This document shows, in pieces, positions 1 to 10,012 of a DNA stretch of 64,000 nucleotides; positions within the stretch are counted from its first letter, which is position 1, and each line of letters starts with the position of its first letter. Location of the stretch: positions 2,046,001-2,110,000 of the forward strand of contig NZ_CP044532.1 of NCBI RefSeq assembly GCF_026427775.1. The letters run 5' to 3'. Origin of the DNA: Arthrobacter sp. CDRTa11 (GTDB lineage: Bacteria; Actinomycetota; Actinomycetes; Actinomycetales; Micrococcaceae). The notes beneath the pieces were generated by a model. That model saw nothing but the letters and a program-made list of their open reading frames with translations, had not been told where the DNA came from and did no database searches. The translations under genes were made by a program, and so were the position numbers.

Positions 1-2
1 TT

Positions 3-2226
3 TCGGCGCGCCACCAGATGGCCTACCCCGAGGGCGGCATCGAACAGCCGCACCGGCCCCTGCTGGGCGGCGGCGAGTACCAGTGGCGCCGCGACGGCGA
101 GCCGCACCTGTTCAACCCGGAGACGGTTTTCCGCCTGCAGCACGCCACGCGTGAGCGTCGCTACGACATCTTCAAGTCCTACACCAGGGGCGTTGACGAC
201 CAGTCCGAGAACCTGATGACCCTGCGTGGCCTGCTGAAGTTCAAGACCGGCCAGCGTCCCGCGGTTCCGCTGGAGGAAGTGGAGCCAGTCTCCAGCATCG
301 TCAAGCGGTTCTCCACGGGTGCCATGAGCTACGGCTCCATCTCCCAGGAGGCGCACGAAACCCTGGCGATCGCCATGAACCAGTTGGGCGGCAAGTCCAA
401 CACCGGTGAAGGCGGCGAGGACGTGGACCGCCTGCTGGACCCGAAGCGCCGCTCCGCCGTGAAGCAGATCGCCTCCGGCCGGTTCGGTGTGACCAGCCTG
501 TACCTGAGCAACGCCGACGACATCCAGATCAAGATGGCGCAGGGTGCCAAGCCCGGCGAAGGTGGCCAGCTGATGGCGCAGAAGGTCTACCCCTGGGTGG
601 CCCGCACGCGGCACTCAACCCCCGGCGTCGGACTGATCTCGCCGCCTCCGCACCACGACATCTACTCGATCGAGGACCTCGCGCAGCTCATCTACGATGC
701 GAAGCGCGCCAACCCCTCGGCCCGTGTACACGTCAAGCTGGTATCGGAAGTCGGGATCGGCACTGTGGCGTCCGGCGTGACCAAGGCGAAGGCCGACGTC
801 GTACTGGTTTCCGGCCATGACGGCGGAACCGGCGCTTCCCCCCTGAATTCGCTCAAGCATGCCGGTGTGCCTTGGGAGCTGGGGCTCGCAGAGACCCAGC
901 AGACCCTGATGCTGAACGGTCTCCGTGACCGTGTGGTGGTGCAGGTGGACGGCCAGCTCAAGACCGGCCGCGACGTCGTGATCGCGGCGCTGCTCGGCGG
1001 CGAGGAGTTCGGTTTCGCCACCGCTCCGCTGGTGGTGTCCGGCTGCATCATGATGCGCGTCTGCCACCTGGACACCTGCCCGGTAGGCGTAGCGACGCAG
1101 AACCCTGAGCTGCGTTCTCGCTTCAACGGCAAGCCCGAGTTTGTGGTCAACTTCTTCGAATTCCTTGCCGAGGAAGTCCGCGAGATCCTTGCCGAGCTTG
1201 GTTTCCGCAGCCTGGAGGAGGCGATCGGCCACGCCGAAATGCTGGATGCCCGCGAGGCGATCAACCACTGGAAGGCCGATGGCCTGGACCTTGATCCGAT
1301 CCTGCACGGACTCGAGTTTGATGATGATGCGCCGCTGCGGAACCTCACGTCGCAAAACCACGAGCTGGACAAGCACTTTGACCAGCGCCTGATCACCATG
1401 GCCACCGAGGCGCTGACTGACCGCAGCCCGGTCAAGATCGCCGTGGACGTCATCAACACGGACCGCTCCGTGGGAACCATGCTGGGCCACGTTGTGACCA
1501 AGACGTTCAGCACCGACGTCCTGGCGACGGACACCATCGACATCACGCTGACCGGAACGGCCGGCCAGTCGCTGGGCGCCTTCCTGCCGGCCGGCATCAC
1601 GCTGCGCCTGTTCGGTGACTCCAACGACTACGTGGGCAAGGGCCTTTCCGGCGGACGGATCATCGTCCGGCCGGACCGCACCAACGTGTTCAAGGCGGAA
1701 AACAACGTCATCGCCGGAAACGTGATCGGCTACGGCGCCACCAGCGGCGAGATGTACCTCCGCGGCCAGGTGGGCGAACGCTTCCTGGTGCGCAACTCCG
1801 GTGCAACAGCCGTTGTTGAAGGCATTGGCGACCATGGCTGCGAGTACATGACGGGCGGCCAGACGCTGATCATCGGCCGCACCGGGCGCAACTTCGGTGC
1901 CGGCATGTCCGGCGGCACGGCCTATGTGCTGGACCTGCAGACCACGCGGGTGAACAAGGACGCCCTGCAGAGCGGCGAACTCCAGCTCCTCGAGCTCGAC
2001 GCGGAGGACCGTGACATTGTCCACGGGCTCCTGGTCAAGCACCACGAAGAGACGGAATCCCTGCTGGCCGCGCGGCTGTTGGAGAACTTCGACGACACCG
2101 CTGCCCGCATTACCAAAGTGCTTCCGCGCGACTACGCGGCAGTCCTGCAAACCCGTCTTGACGCCATCGAAGAGGGCCTTGACCCCGACGGCGAAGAAGT
2201 ATGGTCTCGAATCCTGGAGGTGACCG

Positions 2227-2234
<8 letters not shown>
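3..2234 (+). CDS. gltB: Glutamate synthase (NADPH) large subunit, 3' part
   Basis: This is the C-terminal half of the GOGAT large subunit; the gene starts before the window, so the glutaminase domain and true start are missing. The subunit makes glutamate from 2-oxoglutarate and glutamine-derived ammonia in the cytoplasm. The FMN-binding barrel is visible, including [24 protein letters not shown] sequence, followed by the 3Fe-4S cluster segment [15 protein letters not shown] (about nt 1043-1085). The C-terminal part is the glycine-rich GXGXG beta-helix domain ([19 protein letters not shown] repeats). It overlaps gltD by 8 bp, giving the usual gltBD operon. Long antisense frames across it are composition artefacts. 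Identification is very secure. Confidence 0.97.
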
Positions 2235-3684
<1,450 letters not shown>

Positions 3685-3706
3685 GCGCCGATTTGTCGGC
3701 GCGGTT
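3685..3706 (+). terminator. Hairpin after gltD
   Basis: A perfect 7-bp stem, GCGCCGA (3685-3691) and TCGGCGC (3696-3702), with a TTTG loop begins at the base after the gltD stop. Only a short T-rich tail (GGTTTA) follows, so it is a weak intrinsic terminator candidate separating gltBD from pyk. Confidence 0.55.
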
Positions 3707-3779
3707 TATCGGGGGTTTGACCCCTCGAGTTCATCTCCACAACAACTTAATCAATGCAGCAAACTACTAGGGTAGGTAT

Positions 3780-5267
3780 ATGAGACGCGCTAAAATTGTG
3801 GCCACTTTCGGACCGGCAATTGCCAGCTTTGAAAACACCCTCGCGGTGTTGGAAGCCGGCGTTGATGTTGCCCGGATGAACATGAGCCACGGCGACTATT
3901 CCGTTCACGACAACACCTACGAGAACGTCCGCAAGGCTTCGGCCAAGCTGAGCAAGCCCGTTGCGATCATGGCAGACCTTCAGGGTCCCAAGATCCGCCT
4001 GGGCCGGTTCGTTGACGGCCCGCACGCGCTGGCCGTTGGTGACATCTTCACCATCACCACCGAAGACGTTCCCGGCACCAAGGAAATCTGCTCCACCACG
4101 CTCAAGAGCCTCACCGAGGACGTCAACCCGGGCGATGCCCTGCTGATCGATGACGGCAAGGTGGCACTGCGTGCCATCGAGGTGGACGACGTCAAGGTCG
4201 TGGCCGAAGTAACCGTGGGCGGCATGGTGTCCAACAACAAGGGCATCAACCTTCCCGGCGTGGCCGTCAACGTCCCGGCGCTGAGCGAAAAAGACGAGGA
4301 TGACCTCCGCTGGGCCATGCGCCGCGGTGTTGACCTCATAGCGCTTTCGTTCGTCCGCGACGCCTCGGACATCGTCCGCGTCCACGAGATCATGGATGAG
4401 GAAGGCCGCCGTGTGCCGGTCATCGCCAAGATCGAAAAGCCGCAGGCAGTGGACCAGCTCCACGAGATCATCGACGCGTTCGACGCGATCATGGTGGCCC
4501 GTGGCGACCTCGGTGTGGAACTTCCCCTTGAGGAAGTGCCGATCGTCCAGAAGCGCGCCATTGAACTGGCCCGCCGCTGGGCCAAGCCGGTCATCGTGGC
4601 CACCCAGGTGCTCGAATCCATGATCGATAACCCGCGGCCCACCCGTGCAGAGGCTTCTGACTGTGCCAACGCCGTGCTCGATGGTGCTGACGCTGTCATG
4701 CTCTCCGGCGAGACCAGCGTGGGCAAGTACCCCATCGAAACCGTCAAGGTCATGGCCCGGATCATCGAATCCACCGAGGTCCACGGCCTGGAGCGCGTCC
4801 CGCCGCTGGGGACCAAGCCCAAGACCCGTGGCGGCGCCATCACCCGTGCCGCCGTCGAAATTGCCGATCAGCTGGAAGCAAAGTACATCTGTACCTTCAC
4901 CCAGTCCGGTGACTCCGCACGCCGCCTGTCCCGCCTGCGTCCCATCAAGCCGGTCTTCGCATTCACTCCGGTGGAGCACGTGTGGAACCAGCTGGCGCTG
5001 ACCTGGGGAATCCAGCCGGTGCTGGTCCCCATGGTGGGCCACACCGACGAGATGACCGCCCAGGTTGACCGCAGCCTGCTGGAAATGGAACTGGTGGAAG
5101 ACGGTGACCTGGTGGTCATCGCTGCCGGTTCCCCTCCCGGAAAGGCCGGTTCCACGAACTCGCTGAAGGTCCACAAGGTGGGCGACCTCGCCGACACCAC
5201 CGGTCCTGGCGAGACAGCTGGAAACAAGGAAAAGCTTGGCCCGTGGCCGGAAAAGAAGAAGAAGTAA
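3780..5267 (+). CDS. pyk: Pyruvate kinase
   Basis: This 495-residue protein is pyruvate kinase, which converts phosphoenolpyruvate and ADP to pyruvate and ATP. The N-terminus (AKIVATFGPA, then ARMNMSHGD) is the standard beginning of the barrel. The active-site signature MVARGDLGVELP lies near residues 238-250, and the barrel sequence continues with KPVIVATQVLESM and AVMLSGETSVGKYP. The C-terminal allosteric-type domain follows, ending in a lysine-rich tail. The ATG start follows a weak GGGTAGGT ribosome site. It stands alone between the gltBD hairpin and a strong terminator and converges with the ANTAR regulator. Confidence 0.97.
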   Translation: MRRAKIVATFGPAIASFENTLAVLEAGVDVARMNMSHGDYSVHDNTYENVRKASAKLSKPVAIMADLQGPKIRLGRFVDGPHALAVGDIFTITTEDVPGTKEICSTTLKSLTEDVNPGDALLIDDGKVALRAIEVDDVKVVAEVTVGGMVSNNKGINLPGVAVNVPALSEKDEDDLRWAMRRGVDLIALSFVRDASDIVRVHEIMDEEGRRVPVIAKIEKPQAVDQLHEIIDAFDAIMVARGDLGVELPLEEVPIVQKRAIELARRWAKPVIVATQVLESMIDNPRPTRAEASDCANAVLDGADAVMLSGETSVGKYPIETVKVMARIIESTEVHGLERVPPLGTKPKTRGGAITRAAVEIADQLEAKYICTFTQSGDSARRLSRLRPIKPVFAFTPVEHVWNQLALTWGIQPVLVPMVGHTDEMTAQVDRSLLEMELVEDGDLVVIAAGSPPGKAGSTNSLKVHKVGDLADTTGPGETAGNKEKLGPWPEKKKK

Positions 5268-5279
5268 GCAGCTGAAAAG

Positions 5280-5330
5280 GGGAGGGTCCCCGCCGGTTTT
5301 GAACTGGCGGGGACCCTCCCTTTTTGTTTT
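5280..5330. terminator. Strong bidirectional terminator between pyk and the ANTAR regulator
   Basis: A perfect 15-bp stem is formed by GGGAGGGTCCCCGCC (5280-5294) and its complement (5306-5320), with an 11-nt loop. A run of T follows on the plus strand (5321-5330) and AAAA precedes it, so it can also end the minus-strand transcript coming from the regulator. Confidence 0.9.
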
Positions 5331-5354
5331 TGTTTATATTTGGCTATCGCCGGG

Positions 5355-5960
5355 TCAGTTGACCTGGTTGATGATGGTTTCGGCCACTTCACGCATGCTC
5401 AGGCGGCGGTCCATGGAGGTCTTCTGGATCCAGCGGAACGCCTCAGGCTCGGTGAGGCCCATCTTGGTGGTCAGGAGGCTCTTGGCGCGCTCCACAAGCT
5501 TGCGGGTGGCGAACTGCTCCTGCAGGTCCGACACCTCACTTTCGAGGGCCTTGATCTCCTCGTGGCGGGAGAGGGCGATCTCCAGGGCCGGGATGAGGTC
5601 TGCAGGCGTGAAGGGCTTGACCACGTAGGCCATGGCGCCGGCGTCGCGTGCCCGCTCCACAAGCTCCTTCTGGCTGAAGGCGGTCAGCAGGACCACGGGG
5701 GCGATGCGGGCCTTGACGATCTTCTCAGCAGCGGAGATTCCGTCCATGACCGGCATCTTGACGTCCATCAGGACGAGGTCAGGCTTGAGTTCCTCAGCGA
5801 GCTGCACGGCCTTTTCGCCGTTGTCAGCCTCGCCCACCACGTCGTAGCCTTCGCCGCGCAGGATTTCGATGATGTCGAGGCGGATGAGGGTTTCATCCTC
5901 GGCCACAATGACGCGGCGCGCCGGCTGGGACGTGGATTTTGACTCCGTCGGTTCAGTCAC
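5355..5960 (-). CDS. pdtaR: ANTAR-domain response regulator (PdtaR/Rv1626 family)
   Basis: This 201-residue regulator has a receiver domain followed by an ANTAR RNA-binding domain. Receiver residues are visible: acidic pair E21/D22, phospho-acceptor D66 (LVLMDVKMPVMDG) and K115 (VVKPFTP). The ANTAR segment spans about residues 135-196 (LVERAKSLLTTKMGLTEPEA). Proteins of this family act after phosphorylation as antiterminators by binding paired RNA stem-loops. The start is GTG, chosen because AGGAGA lies seven bases upstream. Next to pyk it matches the common Arthrobacter order. The gene symbol follows the mycobacterial orthologue, and the cognate kinase is not in this window. Confidence 0.93.
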   Translation of the reverse strand: MTEPTESKSTSQPARRVIVAEDETLIRLDIIEILRGEGYDVVGEADNGEKAVQLAEELKPDLVLMDVKMPVMDGISAAEKIVKARIAPVVLLTAFSQKELVERARDAGAMAYVVKPFTPADLIPALEIALSRHEEIKALESEVSDLQEQFATRKLVERAKSLLTTKMGLTEPEAFRWIQKTSMDRRLSMREVAETIINQVN

Positions 5961-6167
5961 GGGATCTCCTAGGAAAGGTACGGCGGGAACATCACTATCT
6001 TAGGCGCGCCCGCGTTCTGTACTTGATCTGCATGGGTTGATTGCGGCGTCGGTGGCGCGATTCTGGAATTCAGCCTATCTGGAGGTAGAGTAATTCCGCG
6101 TACGTGAAGCGATCGCGTTGCTCACAATCAGCTGTGGGCGTACCCTGTCTGCTTCCGTATCTTCCGC

Positions 6168-6249
6168 GCCCGAGTGGCGGAATTGGCAGACGCGCCGCAC
6201 TCAAAATGCGGTATCGAAAGGTGTGTGGGTTCGAGTCCCACCTCGGGCA
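6168..6249 (+). tRNA. tRNA-Leu (anticodon CAA)
   Basis: The acceptor stem GCCCGAG (6168-6174) pairs with CTCGGGC (6242-6248), and the discriminator is A at 6249. The anticodon arm is CCGCA-CTCAAAA-TGCGG, giving anticodon CAA. A class II variable arm is present, and the T-arm carries GGTTCGAGTCC. The 82-nt length fits leucine. CCA is not encoded. The integrase gene starts 86 bp downstream in the same direction, so the 3' half of this tRNA is the probable attachment site. Confidence 0.96.
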
Positions 6250-6250
6250 C
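6218..6250 (+). other. Probable left attachment site (attL) at the tRNA-Leu 3' end
   Basis: Tyrosine integrases of actinobacterial elements usually recombine within a tRNA 3' end and sit beside one att site. Here the T-arm and acceptor end of tRNA-Leu abut the integrase gene. The placement is inferred: no second copy of this sequence was found in the window, so the exact core and right end are unproven. Confidence 0.5.
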
Positions 6251-6335
6251 AGTGTTTCTGCAGGTCAGAGGCCCATTGGGCCTCTGGCTGTGTACAAAAC
6301 CCCAAAATGTGTGTACAGCGGCGTAGCCTTTTTAC

Positions 6336-7466
6336 GTGGCCAGCATCAGTACGCGCATCAAAAAGGACGGTTCCAAGTCCTTCATGGTTCGCTGGCGCGA
6401 CCCGAAAACGCGAACAGCTCAAGGCCTTACTGTGGCCACCGAGTCCGAGGCTGAAACGCTCAAGCGACTCCTGGACGCGAACGGCCAGTCATTCGAGATC
6501 GCCCAGCACGCCATACTCTCCAACCAAGCAAGGGTTCCCACTGTCGCTGAGGTTGTCCAGGAACATATCGACCTGCTGATTCGCCCATCCAGCGGAACTG
6601 TTAGAACTTATCAAGTGATGCTGGATCGTCATGTCCGAGACTCAATCGGCCACATTCCTGCGGACAAGCTCGACTATCGGCACCTGAATCATTGGGTGAA
6701 ATCGATGATGGCGAAGGGTAAGGCCCCCAAGACTATCCACAACGTTCACGGCCTCATCTCGGCAGCGATGAATACTGCAGAAATGCTCCAGTACATCCCC
6801 AAAAATCCTTGCCGTGGCGTGCAGTTGCCTAGCATCGACAAGGCTGAGGATGAAGCGATGTTCCTCACCCATTCCGAGTTCAACATGATTCTGGAGGTGA
6901 TGGGGGAGCGGTACAAAACCTTCACGAGCTTTCTGGTTATGACGGGAACCAGATTTGGGGAGGCTACTGCGCTGAAGGTGGCGGATGTCGATTTGCTCGC
7001 CAAGCCGCCCACGGTGCGGGTGAACAAGGCCTGGAAACGGGATGGCCAGTCCCAGTTCTACATTGGCGCCACGAAGACGGGTGCGGGAAAGCGGACCATC
7101 GGCCTCAACCCGGCGCTCGTGGATCTCCTCGTACCCCTGGTGGCGAGCCGTACCGGCGATGAGCTCCTCTTTACGACTCCCAAGGGGGAGCGGATTGTCC
7201 ATAGGCTGTATTGGCACTATTACTGGGTTCCAGCCGTGCAGGCGGCGCAATCGCACGGACTGAAAAAGTCCCCGCGCATCCACGATCTGCGGCACACGCA
7301 CGCATCGTGGCTGATCCAAGATGGGGTAAACCTGTTCACCATCTCGCGGAGGCTCGGCCACACGTCAACCAGAACCACCGAGCAGGTCTACGGACACCTG
7401 ATGCCGGAAGCCCTGCAGGCGGGTGCGGATGCGACGGAGCGTTCGATTTCCGGGTTTGTTCGCTAG
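6336..7466 (+). CDS. int: Tyrosine-type site-specific integrase
   Basis: This 376-residue recombinase inserts and excises the element at tRNA-Leu. An N-terminal AP2-like arm-binding region (SISTRIKKDGSKSFMVRWRD) is followed by a SAM-like core-binding domain (about 70-160) and the catalytic domain. The catalytic set is complete: R206 (GTRFGEA), K247, H316-xx-R319 (HDLRH), H342 (LGHTS) and nucleophile Y352 (VYGHLMP). Translation starts at GTG 6336 with no strong ribosome site, which may keep expression low. Length and motif order match ICE and phage integrases of actinobacteria. Nothing is missing, so it is probably active. Confidence 0.95.
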   Translation: MASISTRIKKDGSKSFMVRWRDPKTRTAQGLTVATESEAETLKRLLDANGQSFEIAQHAILSNQARVPTVAEVVQEHIDLLIRPSSGTVRTYQVMLDRHVRDSIGHIPADKLDYRHLNHWVKSMMAKGKAPKTIHNVHGLISAAMNTAEMLQYIPKNPCRGVQLPSIDKAEDEAMFLTHSEFNMILEVMGERYKTFTSFLVMTGTRFGEATALKVADVDLLAKPPTVRVNKAWKRDGQSQFYIGATKTGAGKRTIGLNPALVDLLVPLVASRTGDELLFTTPKGERIVHRLYWHYYWVPAVQAAQSHGLKKSPRIHDLRHTHASWLIQDGVNLFTISRRLGHTSTRTTEQVYGHLMPEALQAGADATERSISGFVR

Positions 7467-7505
7467 GGAATACTGCTGCGGGGGCGCTGTGCCACTTGGG
7501 GCGAG

Positions 7506-7784
7506 TCAGTTGGCAGATGCAAGTCGTCGTACTCTCGCCCGGGTTCCGATGAGCCGCTCCTTTGACGCCGTCTTGGCTTCGGCAGGGGCACGGTTCGACG
7601 TGCTGCCGGGTTGAACCTCACTCAGCCTGGCAATCTCCATGATGTGCTCAGAAGTGAAGATAATTTTTCCCTTCCCCCAGCATGCGTGGGGAAACCGACC
7701 GCTGGCGGCGCCGTCCCGGAGCCAGGCCTCAGTGCACCGCATAAGGGCAGCTGCCTCGGCCGGCTCGAAGAATTCAAGATCCAT
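7506..7784 (-). CDS. xis: Excisionase-like small HTH protein
   Basis: This 92-residue protein has an N-terminal MerR/excisionase-type helix-turn-helix (FFEPAEAAALMRCTEAWLRDGAASGRFPHACWGKGKIIFT). This fold bends DNA at att sites and directs integrases toward excision. It lies tail-to-tail with int, 39 bp away, on the opposite strand. The ATG at 7784 has a purine-rich AGAGAG upstream. The C-terminus is basic and probably flexible. The excisionase role is inferred from fold, size and position; it could instead be a transcriptional regulator of int. Confidence 0.7.
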   Translation of the reverse strand: MDLEFFEPAEAAALMRCTEAWLRDGAASGRFPHACWGKGKIIFTSEHIMEIARLSEVQPGSTSNRAPAEAKTASKERLIGTRARVRRLASAN

Positions 7785-7902
7785 CGGAACTCTCTTCTAT
7801 CTCGATTGCTTCGGCTGTTCATGCAGATTGATGCTGCAGAAAACATGACCCGATGCCAGAGCACGTTCATCACCCGAAGAGGACATCTTGAATCTCTCGT
7901 TA

Positions 7903-7934
7903 CCCCGGCCTCTGGACATGTCCAGAGGCCGGGG
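7903..7934. promoter_or_regulatory. Perfect 32-bp palindrome upstream of the ImmA operon
   Basis: CCCCGGCCTCTGGACA (7903-7918) is followed immediately by its exact complement through 7934. There is no spacer and no T-run. It lies in the gap between the divergent xis-like gene and the ImmA-type operon, about 100 bp upstream of the latter. The core TGGACATGTCCA shares the GAC-N2-GTC pattern with another palindrome at 11571-11590, which suggests an operator rather than a terminator. Confidence 0.6.
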
Positions 7935-8037
7935 GTTCAATTGAGGTCTGGTGGTCGTCACTTGTCGTGCTCGGCAGGGCTCTATCTGACGGACGCTGGC
8001 TTTGAATTGGGATGACACAGGCATATGGGGGATGCTC

Positions 8038-8526
8038 ATGGAAGTTCGTTCACACTTAGAAGCAGTTCCGGCAGTACGCGCAGAAGATGCATTCAAAGCG
8101 CTTCTGCTGCCTGCACATCTAACGCTTGAACGCCTTGTCGAAGTTGTCGAGGGGATCCGAAACCGGCGCATTGAGATTGAGGTTTCCGGAGCACTCACTG
8201 GAGGGTCTGTCTGCGGCCTATGGCTGTCGACAGACACGGCGGAGATCATCTTGCACGCCGCGACCCCATCATCGCTTCATAGGCAGCAATTCATTCTTCA
8301 CGAGCTAGGCCACATGGTTCTCCGCCATGACGAGTTGGTTCTCCCCTCCGATTACGCCGACATCCTCTTTCCTGATCTGCCGCGTGAGCTGGTTTCGAGA
8401 GTGTTTGCTCGAAGCAGCTTCTTGGACGACTTCGAGGCCGCAGCCGAAACTCTGGCAGACCTCTTCGCGGCTGCGATCCGGGACAGTACCGTCGAACCAC
8501 GCTCGTTCGAGAGGATTTTCGGATGA
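8038..8526 (+). CDS. ImmA/IrrE-type zinc metallopeptidase
   Basis: This 162-residue protein carries the HELGH zinc-protease motif (H88, E89, H92; QQFILHELGHMVLRH) typical of the ImmA/IrrE family. These peptidases often cleave a partner repressor of the XRE class to switch on mobile elements or stress genes. The start at ATG 8038 is chosen because TGGGGG lies six bases upstream; in-frame starts at 8002 and 8032 also exist. It overlaps the next gene by ATGA and opens a four-gene operon with a membrane protein, an EspR-like repressor and a hydrolase. The likely substrate, the XRE protein two genes downstream, is inferred. Confidence 0.82.
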   Translation: MEVRSHLEAVPAVRAEDAFKALLLPAHLTLERLVEVVEGIRNRRIEIEVSGALTGGSVCGLWLSTDTAEIILHAATPSSLHRQQFILHELGHMVLRHDELVLPSDYADILFPDLPRELVSRVFARSSFLDDFEAAAETLADLFAAAIRDSTVEPRSFERIFG

Positions 8527-9554
8527 TCCAGATCATCGTTGCCTCCCTGATCTGGGGGCTCGTCCTATGTTTGCTGCCCGGAATCCGATGGCGCGCTGAC
8601 CAAAGTATCCTGGTGGCGGGTGTGACCATCGCGACGGCGCTCACGCTAAACATCGATCCTGTCTATATAGCCGGAGATGCGCTGCTCGGCCGTCGTAATG
8701 TCCTGGATCTGCTTGCAAACATCCTGATGGTCGTCGGCATATATTTCCTATCCAGGGCAATCCTTCGTGCGGTCGACCCCGGCGAGCTCCCGGCACGGCA
8801 GGATCGCTTCGGTCTCGCTGCATTGGGCCTTGTGATTGTTGGGCTTACTGCGTGCTTCGCCAATGTGGCGGCTCCCTATTCCTCGACGAGTTTTATGAAG
8901 GACTTCGGCGACCAATGGTCCGCCGCCGTCTATTCCGCCGTCCAATTTGGCTACATTGGAGTTGTCGTATCCATTACCGGCTACACGTGTTTCAGATTCC
9001 TTGGCCATATGTCCAAGCCATACTTCCGTGTCGCCTTCGCCCTTATCGGTGTCGGCTGTTCGTTGGCGGTAGTTCTAGTTCTGGCTGTTCTGGGAATGGA
9101 CATCCTCCACCTGCAGAGTGACTTGGAAGGGATGACCGCCCTTTCGCTTGTTTACGATAGTGCCTTGGTCGGAGCCATGGCCTTTCTGTGTGCAGGACTT
9201 GCACTGCCGCCCATGGCTCGCATGCTTTCCCGCAAGAGAGAATCCAAGATGGAGGCCACCTTCATTCCTCGCCTCGCTGAGGTTTGGGAAAAGACTACGG
9301 ATCCGAGGCCAGAGGTCCGCCTTCTGTCCTCAGCCCAAATTGCGGATCGCCGTGAATCAGTGCGGTGGCGCCTCCACAGGATGCTGGTCGAAATCCAGGA
9401 TGCCCTTCTGATCGATCCTGAGCTCTCGAGGTTGTTGGATGATCGGGACCACCAGATTCTAAACCTGGTGGAGCGATATCTGGCCGCACCTCCTTCACGG
9501 AAGGAAGACCGAAGAGGTCCCCACGCTGTCGGCCGGGGGGAGCACGCTCTATGA
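8523..9554 (+). CDS. MAB_1171c-like integral membrane protein
   Basis: This 343-residue protein has about seven hydrophobic segments in residues 1-230, followed by a roughly 110-residue cytoplasmic tail with a helical region (RRESVRWRLHRMLVEIQDALLIDPELSRLLDDR). The topology and its pairing with ImmA-type peptidases and XRE regulators match the MAB_1171c (DUF6545) group of actinobacteria, whose function is unknown although named as putative transporters. It overlaps both neighbours by ATGA, so the three proteins are made in fixed proportion. A sensor or signal-relay role in the operon is my inference; family assignment is from general likeness. Confidence 0.7.
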   Translation: MIQIIVASLIWGLVLCLLPGIRWRADQSILVAGVTIATALTLNIDPVYIAGDALLGRRNVLDLLANILMVVGIYFLSRAILRAVDPGELPARQDRFGLAALGLVIVGLTACFANVAAPYSSTSFMKDFGDQWSAAVYSAVQFGYIGVVVSITGYTCFRFLGHMSKPYFRVAFALIGVGCSLAVVLVLAVLGMDILHLQSDLEGMTALSLVYDSALVGAMAFLCAGLALPPMARMLSRKRESKMEATFIPRLAEVWEKTTDPRPEVRLLSSAQIADRRESVRWRLHRMLVEIQDALLIDPELSRLLDDRDHQILNLVERYLAAPPSRKEDRRGPHAVGRGEHAL

Positions 9555-10012
9555 CGGAATCAGAAGCCAACACTTCGGAAACGCCGCAAGCAAGACTCGC
9601 TCGAAAGCTGAACCTCCTGCTTGACCTCTTCGAGTCGAAAGGGGAAGATCCCGTCACCTACCGAAAGATCAGCCATCACATGGCGCAGCGTGGAACGCCA
9701 TTGTCACGCTCGCGCTGGGCGTACATGCGGAGCGGGGACAGCTCGCTGGCCACCGATGAGTCGCTCTTGCGGAATCTCGCTGAATTTTTCGGTGTCGACT
9801 CGGATTACCTGCTGGATGATTCAGGTGACGTTCCTCAACTCGTTGACGCCCAGCTTGAGTTGCTGCGTAGTTTGCGTGAAGCTCGTGTGCGGAACTTTGC
9901 CGCACGGCAGCTGCAGGGAATTTCCCCTGAAACCCTCGTGCGGCTTCGTAAAGCAATCGACGAACGACTGGGAGGTGGCCACCAGGGTGGCAAAGAAGAC
10001 AGCCCTTCGTAG
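9551..10012 (+). CDS. EspR-like XRE-family DNA-binding regulator
   Basis: This 153-residue protein has the layout of mycobacterial EspR. An N-terminal lambda-repressor-type HTH has an elongated first helix (ARLARKLNLLLDLFESKG...LSRSRWAYMRSG), followed by LATDESLLRNLAEFFGVDSDYLL and a C-terminal helical dimerisation part. It is a clear paralogue of the protein at 11737-12243. It overlaps the membrane-protein gene by 4 bp and the hydrolase gene by 26 bp. It probably represses its own operon through the 7903-7934 palindrome and may be cut by the ImmA-type peptidase; both roles are inferred. Confidence 0.82.
   Translation: MTESEANTSETPQARLARKLNLLLDLFESKGEDPVTYRKISHHMAQRGTPLSRSRWAYMRSGDSSLATDESLLRNLAEFFGVDSDYLLDDSGDVPQLVDAQLELLRSLREARVRNFAARQLQGISPETLVRLRKAIDERLGGGHQGGKEDSPS

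Noticed and set aside
3747..5174. Long minus-strand open frame across pyk
   Set aside because: It mirrors codon structure of pyk and has no protein-like motifs.
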